This document shows, one piece after another, positions 36,229 to 49,400 of a stretch of DNA of 64,000 bases (its first letter is position 1; every line of letters starts with the position of its first letter). Made by a program: the position numbers and the translations under genes. The DNA is from Tubulanus polymorphus (taxonomy: Eukaryota > Nemertea > Palaeonemertea > Tubulaniformes > Tubulanidae). Location of the stretch: contig NC_134026.1 of the NCBI RefSeq assembly GCF_964204645.1, positions 24,570,650 through 24,634,649 of the forward strand. The letters are read 5' to 3'. The notes beneath the pieces were generated by a model. That model worked only from the letters and a program-made list of their open reading frames with translations, had not been told where the DNA came from and searched no databases.

Positions 36229-38190
36229 TTATTAATAATCATTCCACACACTAATTTATCAAACAGCACCTCTCCCACAAAGAATACACAATCTTTTGCC
36301 AATATGTGCAGTTGTAGCAACTAAGATGAATTTAATGAAGGCTTTTTTAAATTTTAAGAAAAATTATTTACAGTATGTTAGTAATTACCAGGTATGGCTC
36401 AACAATCAATCAAACAATTAACAGTAGAACGAATTGAAACGATCATCATTCAATGTGGGGCATGCTCATACTAATTAAGAACAGCAGACAATTTAGGACT
36501 AGAGTCAATCAAATATAATATCAATCAAACTTTATATGACTAAATTAAAATTCATCAGTACAAAAACATAACCCCAGTCTGTGATATCTCTGCTGTAAGT
36601 CAACTATCATATTCTTATTCATTCAAGATGATACTATGCGTATCAATCATTAATAATATCATAAGGTTGTGATTAATTTTACTTTCATTAATGTAATACT
36701 TAATAATAAGAATAATCAGATTTCTAATACTTCCGCAGTTCCGCTGTGTGCTATCATAATCGTATTGAATAATTCTCTGGGGGAAGAGGTAAGCCTCTAA
36801 CTCAGTGTACATGTGCAAGCGCGTGGCTAGAGGAAGTTCATCCGTATGAACGAATAGACATTTTTGAAATAAGTTTAATACCGGTTTAATACAGTTGTAT
36901 AACATTAAAATCTGCTCATGTATACAATTCAATAGCCCGTCTATATCCATAAGGCAAAAGATGATGATGCTATATGTATATGAAACAACCCCCTCTTCTA
37001 ATATTTCTAGCTACGGGCTTGATGTAGTGTAGAATATAAGCTGGCTCTAAAAAACATTCTTAAACTACACAAGCATAGGGGTCTTATCCCCTGGAAAAGT
37101 AAAGTAGAAAGCAAACAAACTCATCTTCATCGATCATTCATGTACTTTTAAAACAGTTCACAGGAAAAATGTACACACTAATTCTCACACTAATTATTGG
37201 GATAGCTTCACTGAATCTGCCATGGACTGAAACCTGCATATCCAAAAATAAATTCAATTTGAGATCTTGACACTTTGATGACCCTTAACTCATAAATAAT
37301 ATTTAGACCATAATTAAGGTTAAATGGTATCATTCAATAGCAATTTTCACAAGTAATAAATTCCACACGTATCAATGGGTATTAATTTAGCACATTTCTT
37401 CAACTTGGAAGCAACATTATCTCGTTATTCTGGTTTAGTAATTTAACATTTGTTCAGTTTTTTTAAATATATTTACATTGGCACAATTATTATCAACACA
37501 GGAGAGTGCATACTTGTGTCACAAAATGATATATAATCAATATAAATCATTAATGATGAAAGCCCAGTATAAATGAGTCCACTTTCACGGATCAACTTGG
37601 GTACACATTCTATCAGCAAAATCTAAGACTGAAGAAATATTAAGCTTCAAAAACCTAAGAAGCACGGTAGTTTTGCATAAAGGCTTTCAACAATTTATAA
37701 TAAATTATACCGAGAATGCGAGATCAATTGATTGAAACTAAAGCATGCTATCGGATCAATGTTTTTCTTATTTTTATCTGTTTTATAAAACCACACGCAA
37801 CTAACAATAATCAAAACCTATCTATATTTGGAATGTTCTAGCTAAGACACACTTGTTCCCTACAGGAAGGAGTCAACAATTCGTCTACAGGCCATCAAAC
37901 TACAAGGGTCATAATATTACTTTGAAGTACCAGGGTAAGCCATGATTGGCAAAATCGATGTACTGGTAAACTTTCACTAGATGTTAATACATGTATTATC
38001 ATATGTTTTGTTAGTATTTGTGCAGCATATGTAAAGATGAAAAATATTGTTAGCTCTGTCCCACGATCAATTGCTCACACACTCAATTTTAACGTAGTTC
38101 TCATGGCTAAACATTTCCCTGAATAATTCTAACCCGATACAAATTTCTCTAGATCGGTGTACATGAAACTATTTCCCTAAAATTTCATCA

Positions 38191-41100
38191 TTATCTTGCT
38201 GCCTCGCTTTCCACGTCAACACCATTTGAATTGTCATTTTGTGTGCTATCTGCACCGTTATCGGATTTAGTGGTTGGTTGTTCGTCGGCTGTCCCTGCTG
38301 CTTCCTCACTGCCACTAGCTCCGCCCTGCGAAGCAATGATTTGATCCCGCAACTTCTGAATTTCTTGAGGACTGAAATTGTGATGATATCAAGGTTGAGT
38401 TTTAAAATCAACTACATGTACTACACAACCACTAAATGCTTTGATAAAAAATTTTTGCATATACCTTAAATGGACAAAGACTATTCCATTGATTATGTTT
38501 AGTGTTTCGAGGACACTAGCCAAGGATGGTGATTGTATCTGAAAATGTGGAAAAGAACTTCAGTTTTCACTCAAAATGATTTCTGGGAGTAAAATGTACA
38601 AGATTGAAATTGATAATTCTATATAAGCGCACCTGAATTGGAGGGAATCCACCGACACTTTCACCCCGAGATATCTCATCCAATTTCTTCTGAAACACGA
38701 CGGCTTGCTGAGTCAGATGTTTCAAACATTCTGAACTTTCTTGAGTCCGATCGTGTGAATCTCCTAACTGAAATATCAAGCGAAATGCATCAGGTTTTTC
38801 ACTCATTACACTGGGAGTTCATCAATTCTGCTATAAATGTTCACCACAAACTTACAGTATCTTTGTAAATATTGTAGGCAGATTTCTCACTAGCGAACGC
38901 AGTTCGGAAATCACCTCGACAACTGTGAGCTCTCGCTACCAAATGATGACTCATAGCAACTTTTAAGCTGTCGGCACCGTAAAACCTAACAAACAATACA
39001 ACAACAAGTCATAAAAAATAGCTCGACAAATTTGTTTTCATAGTTAATATAACAGGTTTTATATACTTACAGGATATTGAGTTTTAAAGCTTTTTCTAAG
39101 AATTTGAGTGACATTTCATATTCTCCAAGGGCATGTAAGATTAGACCAATATTGCTCTGCAAATGGTGAAGAAAAAAATATCATTCGTGTATACTCAACT
39201 TATGAGACAGATATAGACTGGTACTTGACCAAGAGTATCATGTAACCAGTGATGTACTTACATCAATGAGAGCTATTTCAGGATGAGTGGGACCAGCGCA
39301 AAGCATTGCTAAATAATGAGCTCTGTAGAGCAATTTCAAAGAATTTGTCAGCTGTCCATTGGCAAAGCAGTACAGAGCAAGATGTGACTGAAAAATACAA
39401 AATTCGACAATATCATTCATTGTTCGCTGACTGAAAAGAATTACACAATCTTTGTACTCTACTACGTGTGATTACTCTTTCTAAACAGAAACTTACATAT
39501 TCAGTAATACAAGCGGGATGATCAATACCTAACACTCTTTCACTAATCATCACAGCTCGCTGTTGATACATCAATGCCTATAATGAAATAGAAGAACATA
39601 TCATATCAGTTTTCACGCAAACGATGAGACACAAACATATTTACACCAATGCGCATACCTCATTATGTTCTCCCATGATGTAGTTCAATCTAGCTAGGAG
39701 TTTGTTACATGCTGCAATCTCTGGATGCAGAGGCCCGTAAACGTTATTGAGCAAGTTCAATGATTCGCTGACTAAATCATGTCCTTCTCGCAATAAACCT
39801 TGCTGAATCTTTGCCTGACCACTATTGAAGAAGTTATATGCATCACCAGCCTAAAAATACGAACATTACATGTATCTATCATAACAAGATTATTCAAGAA
39901 AAAGACAGAACCTAGCATATCCCTGTGGTGTTAAGTATTTACCTTAGGATGCAAATGTTTAACAGTCGGGAAGAGGTTCAGTATGTCATCCTCATGGAAC
40001 GTTTGCTTGTGTTTATTATCCATATGATAATCGCGTAGTCTCAGTTGAATTCCCAATTTATGACAAACAGCACGAAGTAAAGCTGGTTTGTACATGCTGT
40101 ATTTCTCAACAGTAGCTTCAAGACTATCTCTGCATAAACAGTAATATATCACATAATAAAAGAGTCAAACACAAAATATTTCTACGAAAACATTGATCAA
40201 TACTTACGTGCCAAGGTTGAATTTGTAATAGCTCTTTACTTCTTCTACTATTTTCCTCCAAAGGGATTTTGATGATTCTAATGCCCAGTCAGTACTTCCT
40301 AAAATCAATACAGAAACAGATGTAACGTGTGACTACCAATCTACACCAAGACAAGAGTGTAGGAAGATGTAATGTCCATCTAAAACTATACAAACCTTGA
40401 CTAGTTACGCTGATGTGTCGGTTCTTTTTCTTATTCTTCTTTTTGTTGCGTCCTTGCAGCTGAAAATGGAACCATTTGGACATGTGATTCATACATATGT
40501 ATTTAACTTAATTATCATAACATACATCCACTATGAAAAGCTCACCTCATCAGCAGCAATCTGACAGGTTATATTTTGACTCGAGCTCAGGTAACAGTTA
40601 AGGAAATGACTAATAGCTGCAGCAAGATTCATCATCTCAACTCCTTCCATGTATGTATTGAACACATGTTTAACTGCCCTAGTAATCATTTCAACCACAC
40701 CAATTGTCTACAAATATAGAAAATAGACTTATGAATTTTTTAGTTTTCTAATGATAAGAGCTAAGAATTGCATTTCTTGGTTACCTTGAGATAGACCAAC
40801 GAAGGGTATTTTTGTAGAATTTCCACAAGTTTTCCAAGATACCTCATATTAATACCCCTAGATAAATCATAAAACCAAAACTTATTATTGGCATGTTTGA
40901 AGGCAATTAAGTTGACTCATCAAACCATCAAAATCACCAACAAACCTTTGATGCATAGCTTCGGTCAATGTTTTTCCATCAATTGGTGAAGTCTGATGTT
41001 CAAGACATTCTTTTACCTATAAAAAACATGAATAAATTACCGTATATCCTGGCCAATAAGCCAATTTTCTGGCTTCAAGATCTGCTTATTGGATGGATAT

Positions 41101-44100
41101 ATTCTCAACTAAAACAAGGAAATTGATGATGAACTAATCATTTGATATCTGTTAATCATTTTAATATTTGTTAGAAAAAGCCGGGCAAGACAAAATGCCT
41201 AAAAATTCTTCGGTCAACAAAATATATTTACTACATTATAAATATCTAAGGAAAACCTACCAAACTAGGAATTTGGTGCAGAACCAGAAACTCGGCTGCA
41301 TCTTTAACAAGTTGGCAATCTTTTTTGTATTCTTCACCCTAGGATCAAACAGAAGAAATAGGCAAGAATTAAATCATTATCCATTACATCGATTTTCTTA
41401 TATGTCATCATTTCTAGGTTACCTCTGGGTTAACATGCTTCACATGTGGTTGGAATACATCTGGATTGAACGTAATATCAAAGGCTGTATCACTGAGAGA
41501 TCCTACAGCGTGACAAGCACTTTTCACTATGTCCTTTGTACTGTCTTCAACTGAAATGAAATAAATACTTCATCTATGATTTGCATTGATTTGTTAGCTA
41601 CACTCAAGTTTATGACTGATGATCATACATGACTCAGTAGTCTCTGTTCCCATGAACTGTTCTACAAGTTTCTTAGCTTCTTCAACTTCACTGTCGGTCC
41701 TTTCTGCAGCTCCGCCATCTGATGTCTTCTCTTCACTGGTCTCTGAGGCAGATTTTTTTACCTCTTCATCCTCAATTTTTGCTTCAATGGCTGGTTTTTC
41801 TTCAACTTGAGCAGCAGCAGCTCCTTCTGCTGTCTCTGCATTATCACTCTAAAATGAGCAAAACCTAATTTACTTAATAAAATGTTATTTTTGCATATTC
41901 AATTATTCAAGACAAATTCACCATCATAAACAAATTCACCTTATCTGCAGCTAACTTTTTCAGTCGTAATTGTTGGAAATGCCATGCCGCGTGTTTTATG
42001 AATGCTAGATACTTTGTCCTAAAAGAATAGGCATTTAGATCAGTAACTATATCCTCCATTGTGTGAGCTCAAAATAAATCTGGATCAAAAGATACTCACT
42101 CGACAAAGGATTCAATTAACTCCTGACGAAGACAGGCTAGTTTGTGTCGGTGGGCAATCGGGAAACCCATTTCTTTAACGCGATCATTCAACTCCTCACC
42201 TTCAACTGAAATCAAATTGATTAAGTCCTGTAGGAAATTTCACAAACGATATACCAACATAATTTTACTATCTTTTCTGACTTACTGGGTAAGAAATTTA
42301 CATCAGGTGGGCACGTCCTTAGCAAATCTAAGATGTAATATCGCCCATCGTTGCCAATTATACCCTACAATAAATTCATAAATCGAAATGAAAAAGCACA
42401 TCAGATTACATGTATATCTTTCATCCACAACTATTGGAGTCAAACTTTTTGAACATTACCTTGCATTCAACTGCTGAAAATATCTCAAATTCTTCATTCT
42501 TTTCATTTATAACTCTGAAATATCAATGTTTTCATAATAACAATGTAATCACTGACAATTTTTATCAATATTCAAATAAATCTAAAAATAATCTTACTTA
42601 TGGGGACGAATTTTCAACTGGCCTGCAGTTTTCTTCAACTGAAAAGAAATAAACCGCCAAACTTTAAACCCTAAACCGTAATCAACGACAACCAGTCATT
42701 ATACGATTTTGCTGCAAATGTTCTTATATCACTTACACGTTCAACATATTGCTCATTTGTGACAATTGTCTTTCCGAAGTCAATAGAACCGTACACAACA
42801 GATTGCTCTTGTTCTCGCTCCAAGATTCCAGGAATAATAGATTGAGCGGTTACCCTGTAACCACGATAATCAACAACTACAGTTCCAAGAGTAAACAAAC
42901 CTTCAGGATCAATGTTCATATAGGACTTCACTCCTTGTAAATCATTACTCTGAAAAAAATTAACACATTTCATCCGTATTTTATTTGTCAATTTGAATCA
43001 TTACCAACAGAAAACCAAATCAAGAATTTACCGGTGCTACATATGCAGCATTATCACCACCAAAGTCTTTGTAATGATCCTTGACATCAAATCCCAAACT
43101 GAAGAATATGTTGTTCCAAATGAACATCTGCATTCTGCAACGAAAGAACACGTGATTTAACTTAAACATTGGCCTAACAATTTCAAACACGAAAAGCTTT
43201 ACAGGAAGGGGGACCTTACTTGGAAGATTCTCCGGGGTTTATAGCCATTATGTTACCATCAATTACTGCCACTGCTGCCTTTGTAGCTGCAGCCACGAAA
43301 TCACTGTGAATCTGAAATATATAAATACATAAATCCCATCCGGTATATCAAGTACGTCAGAAAAATAATTCTAAGCATGTTTACCTTAAAGATAGCCCTT
43401 TCTCTAATTATTCGCTCTGGTAATGATTTTCTGGGCAGTTCTCTAGTAGTTTGAAGTTCCTCATTCCAATCTCTGGTTTGTCCAGGTATATGTTCTTCGT
43501 AGCCTAATTTTGATGAAAACGCTGAAAACAGATGCAACGATAAACTTAATACATATAATATCTATTTTACTGTACATCGCACAAAAGAAGTTTTTTCAAG
43601 ATTCAGAATGGATAATAGGATATTATTCTCATACCATCTTCTCCTCTGATTGAGTCGACTGTATGCTCCTGTGGTGGTGCTATCCACGAGTAAACCTGAT
43701 ACGGTGTTGGTACACGTTCAAATGGATGTTTCTGCGCTCTGAAATCATAAAGGAATATATGATTCACAGGAACACACTGCAGATGTAACAGAATTGTTGC
43801 AAGCCTCTTGAACCATACTTGTTGTGAAGAACCAGTAATGGCTTGATTAAGTTGCCAATTGATTTTAGCTTCACTTTTGGGCCACACTCATTCCCATATC
43901 AATAAGTATGAATTCAAAATCAAGTGAAGCCAATAGAACATTTCAATCTCAAATGAAATACCAACCGTTTCTTAAGTAGAAGACTAAAATTTCTCTTAAA
44001 TCCAGGACTTATTTGATTCAACATGCCAATCAGAGAATGCGACAAGTGCTTTTGTTGAGCTGCTTTGGGGTTGAAAACATCATCGGTGGACCTGAAAATG

Positions 44101-46039
44101 GTCGGAACAGATGTTCAAATTTTCTTTAAAACAGGGCGTCTTTAGATATGTGTTACCAAATCTGAGATTCACTATTTTATCAACAATAATTGTAATCAAT
44201 TTTGTTAATCAAAATTACAGGTGACTTATCAGCTTCAGTAACACAGACTTTGAGACAAAATATTAGATTGTTACTGGGATCATGAATCCAATTCAATGTG
44301 CGCAGATTAATTCAACTTACTGATTGATGTAGAAACCTTTAGTAGATGCGGTTATGTGGTATTTCCTGTCTTCAAGCGTCACAATTTTCAGATACAACAA
44401 ATCACCTGTCGAGAATAGGCAAACACTTGAATAGCGATTTAACGAAATAGAAACATATACAGGTGGTCGCGACGTATGACTTTCTGGTGCACCTACCATG
44501 CATTTTCCGTGTACCCGGAGGAGGATTCCAACCACTATATGTGACAACCTTTAAACACTGCGGGGCCCGCTGTTCATCAATAAGTGGATGCAGGGCAAGC
44601 AATGGAGTATCATCCTTCGCATTAGGTATTACATACTCAGGAGGGGTACAGTCAATGTTCTCTACTTTAGGTCTCTTTTTATCTGAAATTTGAAACAAAT
44701 GATTTCAAAATCCATCAAATGAACATGCTAGTAAGACTGAAAATAGAAACAAGTATAAAATGTAGCAGAAGCCTTGAACCATGCACATGTTTTATATGCA
44801 TAGCTTGATTTTTCTGCATTGAATTTAGCTCCAGGAATCAATCCACCATGTAAATACATTAGCGAAAACTAAAATCAACAATCCCAGAGCATCTACAATA
44901 ATTCGAAAACAAATCTCATATCACGACTTACCAAGCACATCGCTGACCGTGATTGCGCTTAGGAATGACAGTGACATGCATTCAGAGCCAGCGTAGGCAT
45001 CATTCGGACCAACTGATTTTAGTAGATCTCGGACATGACGAACGTGAATCCTTGCTTCTCTCACTGTGTATGGTTCTGTAAGATAAGAAATCATTTCATC
45101 ATCAATATACAGTTCCGATAGATAAATACATCGTTAATACTTTAATCGTCATTTCTTTTAACCTTCGACAATTTTAATGATTGATCCTTCCTTCAATCCA
45201 TCGATACTTTTCAATTCGGCAAAGTTGTCAAGAATGACGCCATCGAGTTGCATAGAAAAACAGGTCAAGTGGCAAGTTTCCTCACGGTCATGAAGAACTT
45301 GTTGAATCTCTTGGACAAGTTCCATCGAGCTAACCTGAAAAATAGCAATGCATAGGTCAAAGAGAGAAAATTTCCATACTTCTTGATTACGCTAAATTTT
45401 GTGACAGCCTTTCTCTTCTATTCTATTTCGGCATTTATACTAACAGGTAAGTCAAATGTTTCCAATCCAGGAAACGCAATCTTAACAGTGAAACTGGTGT
45501 CTTGAATGAAAATGACTTCATGGTCATCAGCTGGTGCATTGCCATTTTCTTTTTCCTTTTCCAGCGATTCCGATTCAGCCTTTTCTACCTCACCATTAGC
45601 TAAAAGGAAATACAACCATCATTATTCAAGATATAAAACTGAAATCAGTGCGACTCAACTAAGAATACACACACTGTTATCACCAACATTGATTGATTAC
45701 ATCATCATTGAACGAATGTACTTTTAGGCTAAATATATAACATACTATACTATACAAGTTCAACAACAAAAACCAATAATCACGTACTACAAGCAACACA
45801 TTTGATGATAAGGATGCATAATCAAAAAGTGTAAAAACCGTCAAAAAACAAGTGACATTTTACAAATCAAATTTATTGACTTGGATTTGTTGAGAAAAAA
45901 AGTTGTTCCGTAACGGGGTTATAATCCTACCTGCAGCAGCGGTGGATTTCTCCTCGACTTTGGGAATTTTTTTAGTCTGGTCATTATTCTGCGAATCAGT
46001 TCCGTTGCGCTGGTCGTCGACATCGGTCACCCCAGCCAT
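38191..46039 (-). CDS. CLUH: Clustered mitochondria protein homolog (CLUH)
   Basis: Thirty-four short exons run from the ATG at 46039 to the TAA at 38191 and sum to 4,065 nt (1,354 codons plus stop; human about 1,309). First exons: 46039-45931, 45599-45445, 45334-45163, 45075-44932 and 44682-44497. Last exons: 39387-39262, 39156-39071, 38985-38856, 38767-38633, 38538-38465 and 38371-38191. CLUH is a cytosolic mRNA-binding protein that binds transcripts of nuclear-encoded mitochondrial proteins and controls mitochondrial distribution. The order of regions is an acidic N-terminus, CLU N-terminal domain ([19 protein letters not shown]), GSF-like region ([22 protein letters not shown]), CLU domain ([27 protein letters not shown]), an acidic linker, the eIF3p135-type region and C-terminal TPRs ([25 protein letters not shown]). 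A lysine-rich KKKNKKKNR insert is at 40425-40450. Head-to-head with GLE1. Confidence 0.96.
41041..41096. repeat. Small inverted repeat in a CLUH intron
   Basis: ATATCCTGGCCAATAAGC pairs imperfectly with GCTTATTGGATGGATAT, about 56 bp in all. It may be a deletion relic of a MITE. Confidence 0.4.
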
Positions 46040-46475
46040 GGTTTCTGCGAGCTTTTCACCAAAACACTGACGCTGACACACGTGGATACCCTTCTCGATA
46101 ACCTTGCCCCAACTCCGTTCGGCGATAATCTCCACCTTAGTTATGCAATGCATATAATATGTAAAAAAGTACAAATCGTACTTTGTGACTTTTGATTAGA
46201 TATTCATTTGCATATGTAAGGGATTTTTTCAATAGTTGCCTACATCAGGAATAAGACTGTAAATTTCTATAAGCTCTGTGAGTTTTATATTCAGTAGACT
46301 TTACAAGTTGAGTGGAGATTAATTGTGAACGGACTCATGGACCGGACATCGTAGCCGTTCGCCTTCAATGAAATTTTGTTTTGAACCGGTGCAATAAGCA
46401 TTAATGAATGAAATGATAATAAACATGCCTAATTAATTATCTATATCATTACCTGTGGCTTCAATCACCGACGAA

Positions 46476-49400
46476 ATGCCCGAAGAATCATCCCCAGTTT
46501 TAGTTGCTTTGAAATCTTCAAAGAAGGGTCGATTGGTTTATGACAGAAATTGGTTTGATAGCAAAGATTCAGTAAAGGTAGGTCTAAAGCTCTTAAAAAA
46601 CAACATGAAAAAACAAATCTACCAGAATTATGCATTTTCTGTGATTAACATTATTATAAGAAATTATGATGGAAATAATAATGATAATTTTTGATGACAA
46701 TAATTGCTGATCTCTCGCCAAGACGGGCCCGCAGGGGCTGAACATCGGAGTTGTAGTGTAAAAACGATTCTGCTTCTAAAAATAAGAAAATTAGAAATGT
46801 TTAATTTTATATGATTGATTATTTTTCAGAAAACTCTTGATGATTGTACAAACTATCCACCGTTGAATGTGAATATTCCGTCATATCTTCGCGGTGGTGA
46901 TGACTCTTCTATGGTTGTAACAGTCGCCACTTCAGATATTCAAAGTTTTTCTATTACGACGAAAGAGGAAAGTTGTAAAAGTACTCCTAAAACTGGCTGT
47001 CACCGAAAAGAAAGGTACCAGAATCATCTTGCAGTATTGGGAAAAACCATCTCCCAAAATTAAAGTCTTTAAAATTCAAAGCTTTGAATAGCCTACTTCT
47101 CGAGCTAACTTCGTCATTCATTATTTAACAAAGATGAAATACTTTGGGTTCTGGTTTCTGAACAATAAATGATTTATAGTTTTGCTCTATTTCACAAATT
47201 GGCAATGCACTGAAGGATAGCACACATAATACCAATCGTGTTAACCCTTTCAGTGCGTCTACACCGTAGTGCGGTGTATAAATCAGTGATAGATTTTGCT
47301 AGTACACCGCAGTGCAGTGTATTGATGTAATTAGTAATTAGTAATTAGGCCTATCTCTCTTGAAAAATGGCAGCACCTGTCAAACATAATGAAATACTAG
47401 TAACTAACGATATACAGTGCCGCGGTATAGACGCACTATAGTGGTATTCCCGTTATTAAACACACTAGGGTGGAATTTTTTTTAATTTTCAAATTATCTC
47501 TAGCACTATAGGGTATTAACTAGTCAGCACTGAAAGGGTTAACCTGGTTTAAAATAAGTAACGAGACGAGTAGTACTTTATAGGTTAACTATTTATTTGA
47601 CGCGCAAGCTTTCGCTACTAATGTATAGAAGCTTCATCATGTGAATCACTCATTCACCTGACTAAGCTTCTATTCATTAGCAGCGAAAGCTTGTGCGTCA
47701 AATAAATAGTTAACCTTTATAGTACTACTCGTCTCGTTACCTATTATCTTTCTCAAAATCTGGAATTTATATTTATATTTAGAATAACTCATCATCATTC
47801 TTTGATTCTTTTAGCTTAAAAATGTTCTGTTTATAGGAATAAGGATGAAACTGATATTGCATCACAGAAGAAATCAAAAGTTGGATTATCAGATAGAGCT
47901 ACTAGTCCAGTAGATTCTATGATAGAAGTTTATGAAAAATCCTGTGAAATGAGTATTGCAGTAAGTGATCGATAGTAATGCCCCATTTATTTAGATATAA
48001 AATAAGATAAAATACCGGGGTATATCTTATTTATTTTAGAACGCTGTCAAAGAGAAGAGGAAGCAGAGTGATCAAATTTCACAGAATATCCAAAAAAACA
48101 TAGAGGAAAGCTTCAAACAGCAACAGTTACAGAAGGAATTAGAGAATTATAAACGATTAGCTATGCTTGAAGCAGAAGAAAATCAATGGTATACCAATCT
48201 GCAATTAGGCCTAATTCAAATCGGGCACATCCTTCTGTCCATGTACATAATTATCTAAAAAAAACTTTGCTATTAAAGGAAAAAGGAAGTTCAAGAAAGA
48301 CAGATTCAATTCAAAGAGCGACGAAAGCAACATGCTATGGTAAGAATGAGAATAATGTTTTTCGGGAAATAGAACAAGATTGTGCAAGAAAATGATTTGG
48401 ATTGTTCAATTACTTACAGCAACTTCATGCGAAACTCAAAGAAGCTGAGGCAAAACAAAAGGAAAAAGATGAACTTCAAATCAGAAGGTAAAGATATCTA
48501 TCACTTGAATATTGAGTTGTTAATGTGAAATGATTGATAACTTTCTAGACATTTTTGAATGATGAATTCGTTAAAAAGAAATTTCAGAAATTCTGTTCCC
48601 CAGTTTGCACAATAACCAAAAAATGACCCATTTACATGCCTTTTAGACGCCAAGAAGCACAGAAGAGGTTACAGTGGATTCTGCAAACATTACTGGATTG
48701 TAAGAAAACCAAAGATGAACTGCAAGTATTGCTGGAACAATGTCCTTATAAGCAACATCTGCCACCAAATATACAAAAAGCCATAGATATGGTGAACACG
48801 CTTAATTTGAAGATCGAGCAGGCTGTAGTGTTAGCTAAATCAAATGGTGCAACAGAGGAACACATGAACAGAGTCAGAGAGCTGAGTAATTCTGTGTCCA
48901 CTGCTCGTATCAATACAATAAAAGCTATTGGTATGTTATTCCTTCTGTGTGATGCGTGTCATTTATATTATGTAACGTTTCATTATTTTCCATAAATGAC
49001 CAATGTATTTTCAATTTAAATTTTGACTCTCAAGAAAACGCAGTGAAAAAAGGCAAAGATGAAGAAAATCTAGAAAAACAGAAAAAGCAGGAAGAAGAAC
49101 AGAAAAAAGCTGAACAACTCAAGCAGCAGAAAGAAAAGGTAAGTGAATTATCAGTTGTACATTTTAGTATTGTGTCTACGCATTTAATTGTAGCTTCATG
49201 TCTTCTTTACGCAGGAAAGGGCTGCTGCTGCTGCAGTTAAATCCACATCTGCCGAGGGAATTGCTGTTCTAGCTAAAGGTAATTATGATCATGGTAGTTC
49301 ATGTATTTTACTTGTATTTATCTACAAAGCCATGTATTGTCTATTTCAGCTGATGTTGTGCTGTGTGTTACCGAAGCTTGCCATAAACAATACAATAGAA

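Larger units (their letters stand above)
35785..38190. other. Convergent 3' UTRs of METTL16 and CLUH
   Basis: No gene on either strand. AATAAA at 35990 (plus) and the minus-strand AATAAA at 36223 imply that METTL16 ends near 36 kb and that CLUH has a 3' UTR of up to 2 kb. An antisense 128-codon open frame at 35804-36190 has no recognisable domain. Confidence 0.5.
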
